Origin: Streptomyces ortus
Lineage (GTDB): Bacteria; Actinomycetota; Actinomycetes; Streptomycetales; Streptomycetaceae
Direction: 5' to 3'
Length of the DNA stretch: 64,000 nucleotides
NCBI RefSeq assembly: GCF_026341275.1
Contig: NZ_JAIFZO010000002.1
Coordinates: 2,457,264-2,521,263 of the forward strand
Of this stretch, positions 18,507-26,656 are shown in pieces; within the stretch, counting starts at the first letter, position 1; every line of letters begins with the position of its first letter. Under the pieces are notes generated by a model. It worked only from the letters and a program-made list of their open reading frames with translations. It made no database searches and was not told the origin of the DNA. A program made the position numbers and the translations under genes.

Positions 18507-19898
18507 GTGCAATTTCACGACTCGATGATCAGTCTCGTCGGCAACACCCCGCTGGTGAGGCTCAACAGCGTGACCGCCGGCATCCAGGCGACCGTCCTCG
18601 CGAAGGTCGAGTACTTCAACCCCGGCGGCTCCGTGAAGGACCGCATCGCCCTGCGCATGATCGAGGCCGCGGAGAAGAGCGGCGAGCTGCAGCCGGGTGG
18701 CACGATCGTCGAGCCGACCAGCGGCAACACGGGTGTGGGCCTTGCCATCGTGGCCCAGACGAAGGGCTACAAGTGCATCTTCGTGTGCCCCGACAAGGTG
18801 AGCACCGACAAGATCAACGTGCTGCGCGCGTACGGCGCCGAGGTCGTCGTCTGCCCGACCGCGGTCGACCCCGAGCACCCCGACTCGTACTACAACGTCT
18901 CCGACCGGCTGGTGCGCGAGACGCCCGGAGCCTGGAAGCCCGACCAGTACTCCAACGCCGACAATCCCGCCTCGCACTATCACTCCACCGGCCCTGAGCT
19001 GTGGACGCAGACGGAGGGGCGGATCACCCACTTCGTGACGGGCGTCGGCACCGGCGGCACCATCTCCGGCACCGGTCGCTATCTGAAGGACGCCAGCGAC
19101 GGCAGGGTCCAGGTCATCGGCGCCGACCCCGAGGGGTCGGTCTACTCCGGCGGCTCCGGGCGCCCGTATCTCGTCGAGGGCGTCGGTGAGGACTTCTGGC
19201 CGACCGCGTACGACCGGACCGTCGCCGACGAGATCGTCGCCGTGTCCGACAAGGACTCCTTCCAGATGACCCGGCGTCTCGCCAAGGAGGAGGGCCTGCT
19301 CGTCGGTGGTTCCTGCGGGATGGCCGTCGTGGCGGCGCTGCGGGTCGCGGAGCGCCTCGGCCCGGACGACGTGGTGGTCGTCCTCCTCCCGGACAGCGGA
19401 CGCGGCTACCTCAGTAAGATCTTCAACGACGAGTGGATGGCCGACTACGGCTTCCTGGAGGACGAGGGCCCCAGCGCCCGCGTCGCCGACGTCCTCAGCG
19501 ACAAGGTGCACGGCGCGATGCCGCAGCTCGTCCACATGCACCCCGACGAGACGGTCGGCGAGGCGATCGAGGTGCTGCGCGAGTACGGCGTCTCGCAGAT
19601 GCCCATCGTGAAGCCGGGCGCCGGACACCCGGACGTGATGGCCGCCGAGGTCGTGGGCTCCGTCGTCGAACGGGAACTGCTCGACGCGCTGTTCACCCAG
19701 CGGGCCTCCCTCACCGACCCGCTGGAGAAGCACATGTCGGCGCCGCTGCCGCAGGTCGGCTCCGGTGAACCGGTGGGCGACCTGATGACCGTGCTCGGTG
19801 CGGCCGACGCCGCGATCGTCCTGGTCGAGGGCAAGCCCACCGGGGTCGTCAGCCGGCAGGACCTCCTGTCCTTCCTCGCCAAGGGTGGCCGGCAGTAG
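18507..19898 (+). CDS. cbs: Cystathionine beta-synthase
   Basis: PLP enzyme condensing serine and homocysteine to cystathionine (transsulfuration). Residues 1-310 form the fold-II PLP domain: the PLP lysine in NPGGSVKDRIALRM near 42, TSGNTGVGLAIVA near 73 and the phosphate loop GVGTGGTISGTGRYL near 180. Residues 335-460 hold two CBS domains (VHMHPDETVGEAIEVLREYGVSQMPIV and a C-terminal unit), as in the regulated eukaryote-like form. GTG 18507 has CGGAG 6 nt upstream. A cysteine synthase is less likely given the CBS domains. Confidence 0.92.
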   Translation: MQFHDSMISLVGNTPLVRLNSVTAGIQATVLAKVEYFNPGGSVKDRIALRMIEAAEKSGELQPGGTIVEPTSGNTGVGLAIVAQTKGYKCIFVCPDKVSTDKINVLRAYGAEVVVCPTAVDPEHPDSYYNVSDRLVRETPGAWKPDQYSNADNPASHYHSTGPELWTQTEGRITHFVTGVGTGGTISGTGRYLKDASDGRVQVIGADPEGSVYSGGSGRPYLVEGVGEDFWPTAYDRTVADEIVAVSDKDSFQMTRRLAKEEGLLVGGSCGMAVVAALRVAERLGPDDVVVVLLPDSGRGYLSKIFNDEWMADYGFLEDEGPSARVADVLSDKVHGAMPQLVHMHPDETVGEAIEVLREYGVSQMPIVKPGAGHPDVMAAEVVGSVVERELLDALFTQRASLTDPLEKHMSAPLPQVGSGEPVGDLMTVLGAADAAIVLVEGKPTGVVSRQDLLSFLAKGGRQ

Positions 19899-20225
19899 AA
19901 CGCCCGGTGAACCGAGCGCGCCGGAGCGGGACTTCCGGTGTGAGCGGTCACGCCGGAACTTGGTGGAAGTGGTACGAGCGCGTCACGTCCACGCAGCACA
20001 CGCTTAACACGGGCACGGCAGAGTGATGGTTGTCGGCAGGGACGGGAGCGGCTCCCCGGCCCGGCCGGCACCGATACGGCGTCAAGGACCTCCGGAGCGG
20101 CTCCCGGACCTCCATGGACGCCACGGACGCGCAGCTCGGCCCTGACCCGGCTCGCGTCCCTCGCGGGGACCGCCGTCGTCCCGCCCCCCGGCAACGGGGG
20201 TGCGGCGGCCCCCGCGCAAGCTTCG
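19899..20225. other. Gene-free stretch after cbs
   Basis: About 330 bp in which I see no supported gene, only GC-rich sequence with weak codon bias in every frame, ending at the terminator hairpin. Confidence 0.5.
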
Positions 20226-20263
20226 CGAAGGGCCCGGTACCTGTTCAGGTACCGGGCCCTTCG
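20226..20263. terminator. Perfect 17-bp terminator hairpin
   Basis: CGAAGGGCCCGGTACCT pairs exactly with 20247-20263 across GTTC, between the rightward cbs side and the leftward gene ending at 20296. Confidence 0.85.
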
Positions 20264-20295
20264 GTGTCCGTCGTCCGTCCCCGTGTGTTCTCCCG

Positions 20296-20730
20296 TCACC
20301 CTTCCCAGTCCGAGTCCGACTTGGTCCGGCGCCGCCCGAAGAAGTTCGGTGAGAAGCGGGCGGCCTGGACCACGTTGACGCCGACGATGCCCACCCAGGC
20401 GACCAGCAGGCCCGGCAGATGGGCGACGCCGCCGCCGATGGCGGACAGGGGTACCGCGAGGACGAGGGAGACGATCCCGAATCCGAAGCGCTCGCCCCAG
20501 GAGTCCGAGGACCCCTGCGGGGAACGCGCGTCCCGGGCCACCACCATCTGCTGTTCCGCGAGCTGGCGGCGCACCCGGCGGTCGACCGCGCCGTCCAGGC
20601 GCTGTTCGACCTTTTCCAGGAACGAGTCGACCAGCGCGGACTCGTAGTCGGCGCCCAGTTCCTTGCGTGCGTGCAAGGTGGCGTCGAGTTCCTTTTTGAG
20701 TTCGGCGTCGCGGGCTTCCATTCCGGTCAT
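20296..20730 (-). CDS. Hypothetical integral membrane protein
   Basis: A 144-residue protein. The first 85 residues are charged and helical (ELKKELDATLHARKELGADYESALVDSFLEKVEQRL), then come two hydrophobic segments at about 86-106 (GFGIVSLVLAVPLSAIGGGV) and 108-128 (LPGLLVAWVGIVGVNVVQ), then a basic tail. No function recognised. ATG 20730 is the first good start; the ribosome site is weak. Confidence 0.75.
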   Translation of the reverse strand: MTGMEARDAELKKELDATLHARKELGADYESALVDSFLEKVEQRLDGAVDRRVRRQLAEQQMVVARDARSPQGSSDSWGERFGFGIVSLVLAVPLSAIGGGVAHLPGLLVAWVGIVGVNVVQAARFSPNFFGRRRTKSDSDWEG

Positions 20731-20847
20731 GCGTTCCACGGTAGGGAGCCGGGGCGGGCTTGGCACGGGGGCTATCCCCCCTGTCCGCGCTGGGCCCGTC
20801 CCCACCCGGATCACGAGGGTTCTCCTCCCGCGGCTGTATATAGTCAT

Positions 20848-20863
20848 GCAGAGATCTCTCTGC
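20848..20863. promoter_or_regulatory. Palindrome upstream of HAL-like/RpiR operon
   Basis: GCAGAGA-TC-TCTCTGC, a 7-bp inverted repeat, directly follows the AT-rich GTATATAGT (a possible -10). It lies about 100 bp before the lyase-like gene and could be the operator for the RpiR regulator encoded in the same operon. Confidence 0.4.
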
Positions 20864-20956
20864 TTGAATAACCTGCTGACGGTGCGGTGTCGATCGCCGG
20901 TTTCCAGTGATCGACGGGCGAGACCGAATGCCCGGCTGGAGGGGAGTTTGCGCTCT

Positions 20957-22507
20957 ATGTCGTCTCCGGATGTGGACACGCCGAGTGCGGCGACGTACGG
21001 CCTCGTGGTGCTGGACGGTTACAGCACCGGCGTCGCCGACGTCGTACGCCTCGCCGACGGGTCCGCGCGGCCCGTCCCCGGCACCGACGCGATGAAGCGT
21101 GTCGAGGAGTCCTGGGACGCCGCCCGGCGCATCGCCGCCACCGGCCGCGTGTACGGCCGCTCCACCGGAGTCGGCGCGAACCGGAACGAGGACGTGCCCA
21201 CCGAGGCCGCCGCCGAGCACGGTCTGCGCCTGCTGCGCAGCCACGCGGGAGCCATCGGCGCCGAGCTGCCCGCCCGCGAGGTCCGCGCGATGCTCGCCGT
21301 GCGGGCCAACCAGCTCCTCGCGGGCGGCGCCGGCCTGCGCCCCACCGTCGTCACGGCCCTGTGCGAGGCGCTGGAGAGCGGCGCGTACCCCGTCGTGAAC
21401 GAGTTCGGCTCGGTCGGCACCGGCGACATCGCGGCCCTGGCCCAGGTGGGTCTCGCGCTGGCGGGCGAGCACCCCTGGCGGGGCGCGGACGCGTCACCGG
21501 GGGAGGAGCCGGGCCCGCCGGCGACGGTGGCGGCCCCCGAGCCGCAGCCGCTCGACAACAACGACGCCCTCGCGCTCATCAGCAGCAACGCCCTCACCCT
21601 CGGCCAGGCCGCGCTCGCCCTGCACGAACTGCGCGGACTCATCGGGGCCACGCAGGTCGTCGCCGCGCTGTCGCTGGTCGCGGTGGACGGCTCGTACGAG
21701 GCCTACGCGGCGCCCGTCCACGCCGCCCGGCCGCATCGCGGATCGACCGAAGTGGCCCGCCGGATGCGGGAGATGATCGGCGCCCCCGACCGGCCGACCC
21801 CGCCCCTCGGACGGATCCAGGACCCGTACGGCTTCCGGTGCGTGCCGCAGATCCACGGCCCCGCGCACGACGCCGCCGACGCGCTGGAGGAGGTCCTCGC
21901 CGTCGAGCTCAACGCGGCGGCCGAGAACCCGCTGATCTGCGCCGACGACATGGCCGCCTACCACCACGGCGGCTTCTACCAGGCCCAGCTCGCCCTCGCC
22001 CTCGACCACTTCAGGCTCTCCCTCACCCAGGTCGCCCGCCTGTCGACCTCACGCCTGTCCACCCTCAACGAACCCGCCTACACCCGGCTGCGTCCCTTCC
22101 TCGCCGACCATGAGCCCGCCTCCTCCGGCGTGATGATCCTGGAGTACGCCGCCGGGGCCGCCCTCGGTGACCTGCGGGCCTTCTCCGCCCCCGCCTCGCT
22201 CGGCCACGCTGTACTCTCCCGGGGCGTCGAGGAACAGGCGAGCTTCGCCTCGCTCGCCGCACGGCAGACCCTGCGTGCGTGCGGCGCGTACCGTCTCGTG
22301 GTCGGCTGCGAACTCGTGGCCGCCGTACGGGCGTTGCGCCAGCGCGGCCTGCGCCCCGACCCCGAGCTGCCGGTGGGCAGGGCGCTGGAGATCGCCGAGT
22401 CGGTGCTCGACGCGGACGCGACCGACCGGCCGCTCACGGACGACGTGACGGCGGCGGCCGTGCTGCTGGACCGGTTCACGGACATCTGGAGTGGGGGCAC
22501 GGCATGA
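20957..22507 (+). CDS. Aromatic amino acid ammonia-lyase (HAL/PAL) family protein lacking the MIO triad
   Basis: A 516-residue member of the HAL/PAL fold. Conserved parts are YGRSTGVGANRN (the loop carrying the catalytic Tyr), SSNALTLGQAALALHELRG, IQDPYGFRCVPQIHG, NAAAENPLI, and RGVEEQASFASLAARQT. In true lyases GSVGASGDLAPLA supplies Ala-Ser-Gly for the MIO cofactor; here the same place reads GSVGTGDIAALA (Thr155-Gly156), one residue shorter, so MIO cannot form. A different chemistry, binding role or inactive state is inferred. The stop overlaps the start of an RpiR regulator (ATGA). GGGGAG lies 10 nt before the ATG. Confidence 0.85.
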   Translation: MSSPDVDTPSAATYGLVVLDGYSTGVADVVRLADGSARPVPGTDAMKRVEESWDAARRIAATGRVYGRSTGVGANRNEDVPTEAAAEHGLRLLRSHAGAIGAELPAREVRAMLAVRANQLLAGGAGLRPTVVTALCEALESGAYPVVNEFGSVGTGDIAALAQVGLALAGEHPWRGADASPGEEPGPPATVAAPEPQPLDNNDALALISSNALTLGQAALALHELRGLIGATQVVAALSLVAVDGSYEAYAAPVHAARPHRGSTEVARRMREMIGAPDRPTPPLGRIQDPYGFRCVPQIHGPAHDAADALEEVLAVELNAAAENPLICADDMAAYHHGGFYQAQLALALDHFRLSLTQVARLSTSRLSTLNEPAYTRLRPFLADHEPASSGVMILEYAAGAALGDLRAFSAPASLGHAVLSRGVEEQASFASLAARQTLRACGAYRLVVGCELVAAVRALRQRGLRPDPELPVGRALEIAESVLDADATDRPLTDDVTAAAVLLDRFTDIWSGGTA

Positions 22508-23433
22508 GCGCGAACGATGCGAGTGTTACGGGCGGTACGAGTGATGCGGGCGGTACGAGTGTTGCGGGCGACCGGGGCGCGGGTGGGGGCACCGGCGTGA
22601 CCGACGCTCCCGCCGGGCGGCTGCAAGCCCTCTTCGAAGGGCACCGGCTGACACCCACCCAGCGGCGCATCGCCCACAGCATGGTGCGCCGGGCCGCCGA
22701 CGTGCCCTTCCTGTCGAGTGTGGAGCTGGCCGAACTCGCCGGGGTCAGCCAGCCCTCCGTCACCCGCTTCGCCGTCGCCCTCGGCTTCGACGGCTACCCG
22801 GCGCTGCGCAAACACCTGCGGGAGGTCGCGCCGGCCGAACCCGCCGCGGACACCGGCTCGTACAACGAGTACCAGCAGGCCGTCGAGGCCGAGATCGAGA
22901 ACCTGCGCCATCTCGCCGCCGCCCTCGCCGACCCGCGTCCCGTCGAACGGGCCGGCCGGCTCCTCGCCGCCTCCCGCCCCCTGCCGGTGCTCGGGCTGCG
23001 CGCCGCCGCGTCCCAGGCGTACGGCTTCGCGTACTTCGCGACCAAGGTCCATCCGGACGTCCGGCTGCTGCACGAGGGCGGCACGATGGTCATCGACCGG
23101 ATCGACGCGGCGGTCCGGGCCGGAGCCAGCGCGCTGCTGTGCTTCGCGCTGCCCCGGCACCCGCGGGAGGTCGTGGACACCCTCGCCCACGCGAAGGAGG
23201 CCGGGCTGACCGTCGTCACCGTCGCGGACTCCGCGTTCGCGCCGGTCGCCAAGGTGTCCGACCTGCTGCTGCCCGCCGCCGTCGGAACGGGCCTCGCCTT
23301 CGACACGGTCTGCGCACCCATGCTGCTCGGGCGGGTGCTGCTGGAGGCGATGTGCGACGGCCTGCCCGACGCGCAGGCACGCCTTGAGGAGTTCGACGCA
23401 CGGGCCGCGGCGCGGGGCCTGTTCGTCGAGTAG
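22504..23433 (+). CDS. MurR/RpiR family transcriptional regulator
   Basis: A 309-residue regulator. After a Gly/Thr/Ala-rich N-terminal tail (about 35 residues, repeating GGTS), an HTH_6 domain spans about 40-115 (LTPTQRRIAHSMVRR ... VSQPSVTRFAVALGFDGYPALRKHL) and a SIS sugar-isomerase-type domain about 145-280 (PLPVLGLRAAASQAYGFAYF; GASALLCFALPRHPREVVDTLAHAKEAGLTVV). SIS domains usually bind phosphosugars. Its ATG overlaps the stop of the lyase-like gene, so the two are co-translated and the regulator probably controls this operon. Confidence 0.9.
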   Translation: MSANDASVTGGTSDAGGTSVAGDRGAGGGTGVTDAPAGRLQALFEGHRLTPTQRRIAHSMVRRAADVPFLSSVELAELAGVSQPSVTRFAVALGFDGYPALRKHLREVAPAEPAADTGSYNEYQQAVEAEIENLRHLAAALADPRPVERAGRLLAASRPLPVLGLRAAASQAYGFAYFATKVHPDVRLLHEGGTMVIDRIDAAVRAGASALLCFALPRHPREVVDTLAHAKEAGLTVVTVADSAFAPVAKVSDLLLPAAVGTGLAFDTVCAPMLLGRVLLEAMCDGLPDAQARLEEFDARAAARGLFVE

Positions 23434-23549
23434 CGGCCCGGAAGCGGAGTGCCGGCGACCGGCCGATTTCTTGGTGCTCTCTCACGCTTGTCTCACGTTC
23501 GGCCGCTAATCTGCCCGCCACACACAAGCGTCTGGTGAGGAGGCGGATC

Positions 23550-24134
23550 GTGGCGCGCGGAGGGCAGGGACTTGCTCGGGTGGCCGTCGTCGTACGGGCC
23601 GGAGCGGCACCGCTGGGCTGGCTCGGGGTCGTCGCGGCGGGGGTGGGCGTACTGGTGCCCGGGCTCACGGGACGGCGGATCGGGGTGCTGGCCGGAGCCG
23701 CGCTCTTCCTGATCATGGCGGTGGCCGTCCTGCTGACGCACCGGAAACGGTACGTGGCACTCGCCCGCGGCGCCGACCGCGCGAGCAAGCACGACGTACT
23801 GCAGGACCGGGCGGTGTCCGTACGGAACTGGCGTCGGGGGCACCGCTGGTGGGCACTCCTCGCCTTCGCCGCGGCCCTGGGGTCGGCGTTCGCCGTGCCG
23901 GCCGCCGGCGGGATGCTGCTCGCCGGGGCCGGAGCGGGCCTGCGTCTCAAGGCGGCCTGGATCGGCCGGCTCGAACGGGCGGCCGAGTCGCTCCTGTGGG
24001 TGCGGGTCGACTGGCTCGGCCGCGGTGCGGGCGTTCCGGCGGGCAAGCGCGTCAAGGGCTACCGGACCACCGGAATCGCCGCGGGCGACGCCGCACCCGG
24101 TGGGGCGCGGCGTCGGAGCGGGGTACTGGTCTGA
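23550..24134 (+). CDS. Hypothetical membrane protein
   Basis: A 194-residue basic protein with about three to four hydrophobic segments: WLGVVAAGVGVLVPGL near 23, IGVLAGAALFLIMAVAVLL near 44, and WALLAFAAALGSAFAVPAAGGMLLAGAGAGL near 101-131. The GTG at 23550 is preferred because GAGGAGG at 23537-23543 is spaced 6 nt. It ends 4 bp from a convergent gene. No family recognised. Confidence 0.7.
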   Translation: MARGGQGLARVAVVVRAGAAPLGWLGVVAAGVGVLVPGLTGRRIGVLAGAALFLIMAVAVLLTHRKRYVALARGADRASKHDVLQDRAVSVRNWRRGHRWWALLAFAAALGSAFAVPAAGGMLLAGAGAGLRLKAAWIGRLERAAESLLWVRVDWLGRGAGVPAGKRVKGYRTTGIAAGDAAPGGARRRSGVLV

Positions 24135-24138
24135 TCCC

Positions 24139-24513
24139 TCAGACCTCCAGGTCCCCTTCGATCTTCTTCAACTGGTGTCGTGCCATGGCCAGGTTGGCGC
24201 GTTTGGCGTCGAGCACCAGGTAGAGGAAGAGGCCGTTGCCGCCCCGGCCCTTGATCAGCCGGATCAGGTGGTACTGCTCGGACAGCGTGATCAGGATGTC
24301 CTCGATCTCGCCCTTCAGACCCAGGTGCTCCATCGTGCGGATCTTGGCGCGGACGACGTCGGTGTTGCCGGCCGCGGCGACCGTGAGGTCGAAACTCTTG
24401 CTGCCGCCGATCGTGCCCAGCGCCATACCGGTGGTGTAGTCGACGAGAGCGGCTCCGGTCGAGCCCTCGATGGAGGCCAGGGTCTCTTTCAATGCGGTCT
24501 CGGTGTTGGCCAT
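24139..24513 (-). CDS. Roadblock/LC7 domain protein
   Basis: A 124-residue single-domain protein with the Roadblock fold: helix TALKETLASIEGSTGAALVDYTTGMALGTIG, then DLTVAAAGNTDVVRAKIRTMEHLGLKGEIEDILITLSEQYHLIRLI and the final strand-helix LFLYLVLDAKRANLAMARHQLKKIE. Roadblock proteins (MglB, CvnB) regulate small Ras-like GTPases. No GTPase is nearby. Last of a leftward group with two other Roadblock-like proteins and a DUF4388 protein, 93 bp after its neighbour. Confidence 0.85.
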   Translation of the reverse strand: MANTETALKETLASIEGSTGAALVDYTTGMALGTIGGSKSFDLTVAAAGNTDVVRAKIRTMEHLGLKGEIEDILITLSEQYHLIRLIKGRGGNGLFLYLVLDAKRANLAMARHQLKKIEGDLEV

Positions 24514-24524
24514 GGTGATGCCGG

Positions 24525-24600
24525 TCCTTTCGGTTCGGTTCAGTTCAGTTCGCGTGCTGACTCGGATTGGTTCAGGTTGGTTCGGGCCGGTTCGGTGCGA
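24525..24600. repeat. Degenerate GGTTC pentamer tract
   Basis: About ten imperfect copies of GGTTC/AGTTC run through the gap between two Roadblock genes (for example TTCGGTTCGGTTCAGTTCAG). Low-complexity; no coding potential. Confidence 0.6.
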
Positions 24601-24606
24601 GCGGGC

Positions 24607-25089
24607 TCAGCGGCCTTCACCGGTCGGTCCGGGAACCGTGCGCGCGGTACGCGCGGTTCTGGTGCGGGGCGTGAGGGCCTTCTGGGCCGGCCGCGCCGCC
24701 GGGGCCGGCTGGGCTTCGACGGCGGCCTCGACGAGTTCGCCGATCCGGGTGCCGGAGCGGCGCCCTTCGAGGTGCAGCCGGCCGACGTTCGTCCGGTCGC
24801 CCGCCAGCAGCGTCAGTACGGCGGAGGGTCCCGCCGCGTAGGTCGCCACATAGCCGTGCTCGCCGCGTACCAGCAGTTCGCGGAAGTCGCCCCGTCCGGT
24901 CGCGTCCGCCACGCGGAGGGCGACCCCCAGTGCGGCGGCGGTGAGGGCGGCCAGCCCCTCCGGCTCCACGCCCGGAGTGTCCTGGGCCAGTACCAGGCCG
25001 TCGACGCTGGCCGCGAGCGCGCCCGTCAGCTGGGGCACCCGGGCCCGCAACCGGTGCAGTTCGTCGAGGACTTCGGCCTCCGCCGCCAT
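24607..25089 (-). CDS. Roadblock/LC7-like protein
   Basis: A 160-residue protein. Residues 1-115 fit a Roadblock domain: LRARVPQLTGALAASVDGLVLAQDT, LAALTAAALGVALRVADATGRGDFRELLVRGEHGYVATYAAG and SAVLTLLAGDRTNVGRLHLEGRR. The last 40 residues are Pro/Thr/Arg-rich and probably disordered. ATG 25089 has GAGGAG 8 nt upstream. It is second to last in the leftward cluster, 38 bp after the DUF4388 gene. A partner GTPase is missing nearby. Confidence 0.8.
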   Translation of the reverse strand: MAAEAEVLDELHRLRARVPQLTGALAASVDGLVLAQDTPGVEPEGLAALTAAALGVALRVADATGRGDFRELLVRGEHGYVATYAAGPSAVLTLLAGDRTNVGRLHLEGRRSGTRIGELVEAAVEAQPAPAARPAQKALTPRTRTARTARTVPGPTGEGR

Positions 25090-25127
25090 CAGTTGTCTCC
25101 TCTCGGCACGCTGTCGGAGCGCGCGGA

Positions 25128-26063
25128 TCACAAGGCCTCCAATGCGTCTCTGAGCCGGCGCAGCAGGGCCACGTCGGGATCCGCCGACGCCTGCGCGGCC
25201 TGCGCCGCCTGCGCGGTCGCAGTGGAGACGGGGGACAGGGGGGACACCGGGGGTGCGGTGGTCTCCGGTGCCCGGCACTCGACCGTCCGCGCGCGGGTCG
25301 TCACGATCCCGGCGGCGGCCAGCCGGCGGACGTCGACCAGCGTGTGGAAGCCCGGCCGGCCCAGGACCCGTGAGATGTCCGAGACCGTGCGCTCCCCGTC
25401 CACCTGGTCGAGAACCGTGCGCTGGCGCGGCGGGAGGGCCGCGTCGACGGCACGGGCGGTCCGGACGAGTTCCGCGGTGTCCGTGTCCGGATCCGGCCAT
25501 ATGCGGTGCAGCAGCGCGCGGCGCCGCAGCGTCTCGCGCTCCACCGCGTCCACGGTCACCGGGCGTACGGGGCCTATCCAGTGCGCGACCCCGTACCTGA
25601 ACCGCGCCGGGCCGCTGCTCGCGCCGAGTGTGAAGAACGCGGCGTCGTACAGCGCCCCCAGGTGGCACAGCTCCAGGGCGCCCTCGGCCAGTTGTCCGCT
25701 GTCCACCAGGAACCGCCCGACGCGGCGTTCGGCGCCCGCCTCCGAGACCGCCTCCCACCAGCCGTCGGAACCCAGTGCCCCACGGCTGGTGAGCAGGATG
25801 TCCAGCCCGGGGGTCGCGGGGCTCTCGGCGTGCACTACCTGGCCCTCGACCAGGTACAGCACCCCGCGGTCCCGTGTCAGTACGCCGGTGGCGCGCTCCT
25901 CCGCGAGCCGGCTGAGCATGGGACTGAGCACAGGCACGGGCGGGGCCCCGCCCGGCCGGTCCGCCCCGTCCAGACCGACGGGCGGGCCGACGGACGAGTC
26001 GACGGGCGGGCCGGGATCGGGTCTGTCCAGTCCCGGCAGGGGACTTGCTTCCATCGTGGTCAC
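25128..26063 (-). CDS. DUF4388 (PatA-like N-terminal) domain protein
   Basis: A 311-residue protein. A Pro/Gly/Asp-rich N-terminus is followed by a DUF4388-like region at about 45-160 (LSRLAEERATGVLTRDRGVLYLVEGQVVHAESPATPGLDILL), and a winged-helix-like part near 210-265 (PPRQRTVLDQVDGERTVSDISRVLGRPGFHTLVDVRRLAAAGIV). DUF4388 proteins often occur beside Roadblock proteins. GTG 26063 overlaps the upstream stop (GTGA), implying coupled translation; an ATG 9 nt in is the alternative. Confidence 0.8.
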   Translation of the reverse strand: MTTMEASPLPGLDRPDPGPPVDSSVGPPVGLDGADRPGGAPPVPVLSPMLSRLAEERATGVLTRDRGVLYLVEGQVVHAESPATPGLDILLTSRGALGSDGWWEAVSEAGAERRVGRFLVDSGQLAEGALELCHLGALYDAAFFTLGASSGPARFRYGVAHWIGPVRPVTVDAVERETLRRRALLHRIWPDPDTDTAELVRTARAVDAALPPRQRTVLDQVDGERTVSDISRVLGRPGFHTLVDVRRLAAAGIVTTRARTVECRAPETTAPPVSPLSPVSTATAQAAQAAQASADPDVALLRRLRDALEAL

Positions 26064-26458
26064 CCCACCACCAGCCGTTCCGCCATCTCGCCCAGGCGTA
26101 TTCGGGCCAGGGCGAGATTGCCGTCCGAACGGCCCAGCCACAGATGCAGGAACACACTGCTGTCGAAGGTCGTCCGCACGAAACGCAGGACGTGATAGCT
26201 GTCCCTGTTGCTGATGATGAGGTCTTCCACCGGCGGCGTGCCGCCGGACCAGTCGGCTCCTTCCTCGGGTGCGAAGGCCTTGTGTTCCGCGGCGAGCCGG
26301 GCGAGTTCCGCCGCCTCGGCCGCGGTGGCCTCGTGATCCCCGTTCGGTGAGTCCCCGACCGTGCCCAGAGCCAGTCCGCTGGTCCAGTCGACCACCGAGG
26401 CCCCCCGGGCTCCGGGCAGTCTCATGGCCTCCAGCAGGCACTCGTCGATTCCGGGCAC
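26060..26458 (-). CDS. Roadblock/LC7-like protein, first gene of cluster
   Basis: A 132-residue protein whose N-terminus CLLEAMRLPGARGASVVDWTSGLALGTVG parallels the Roadblock protein at 24139-24513 (TGAALVDYTTGMALGTIG), with a matching C-terminal FLHLWLGRSDGNLALARIRLGEMAE. The middle is more diverged (EDLIISNRDSYHVLRFV). GTG 26458 has GGGAGG 8 nt upstream. It leads the four-gene leftward unit. Confidence 0.78.
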   Translation of the reverse strand: MPGIDECLLEAMRLPGARGASVVDWTSGLALGTVGDSPNGDHEATAAEAAELARLAAEHKAFAPEEGADWSGGTPPVEDLIISNRDSYHVLRFVRTTFDSSVFLHLWLGRSDGNLALARIRLGEMAERLVVG

Positions 26459-26656
26459 GGTGCTTCCCTCCCGCCCGTCGGTTCAGCTGAGTGACGAAGA
26501 AGATACGCAGCGTGTGCTTGACGAGTGAGAGATAAGGCATTTTCCCGTGGAACATGCCATTTGCTGGCTAGTGTGGGTCGATTGCCCTGAAGACAATCAG
26601 ACCTTAGTGCTTTTACCGGTTCGCGGATTCATGCCCTTCGCACCGGTTTGCCGGTT

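Noticed and set aside
20957..22507. Calling the lyase-like gene hutH
   Set aside because: The Ala-Ser-Gly triad needed for the MIO cofactor is absent and it is not in the hut operon.
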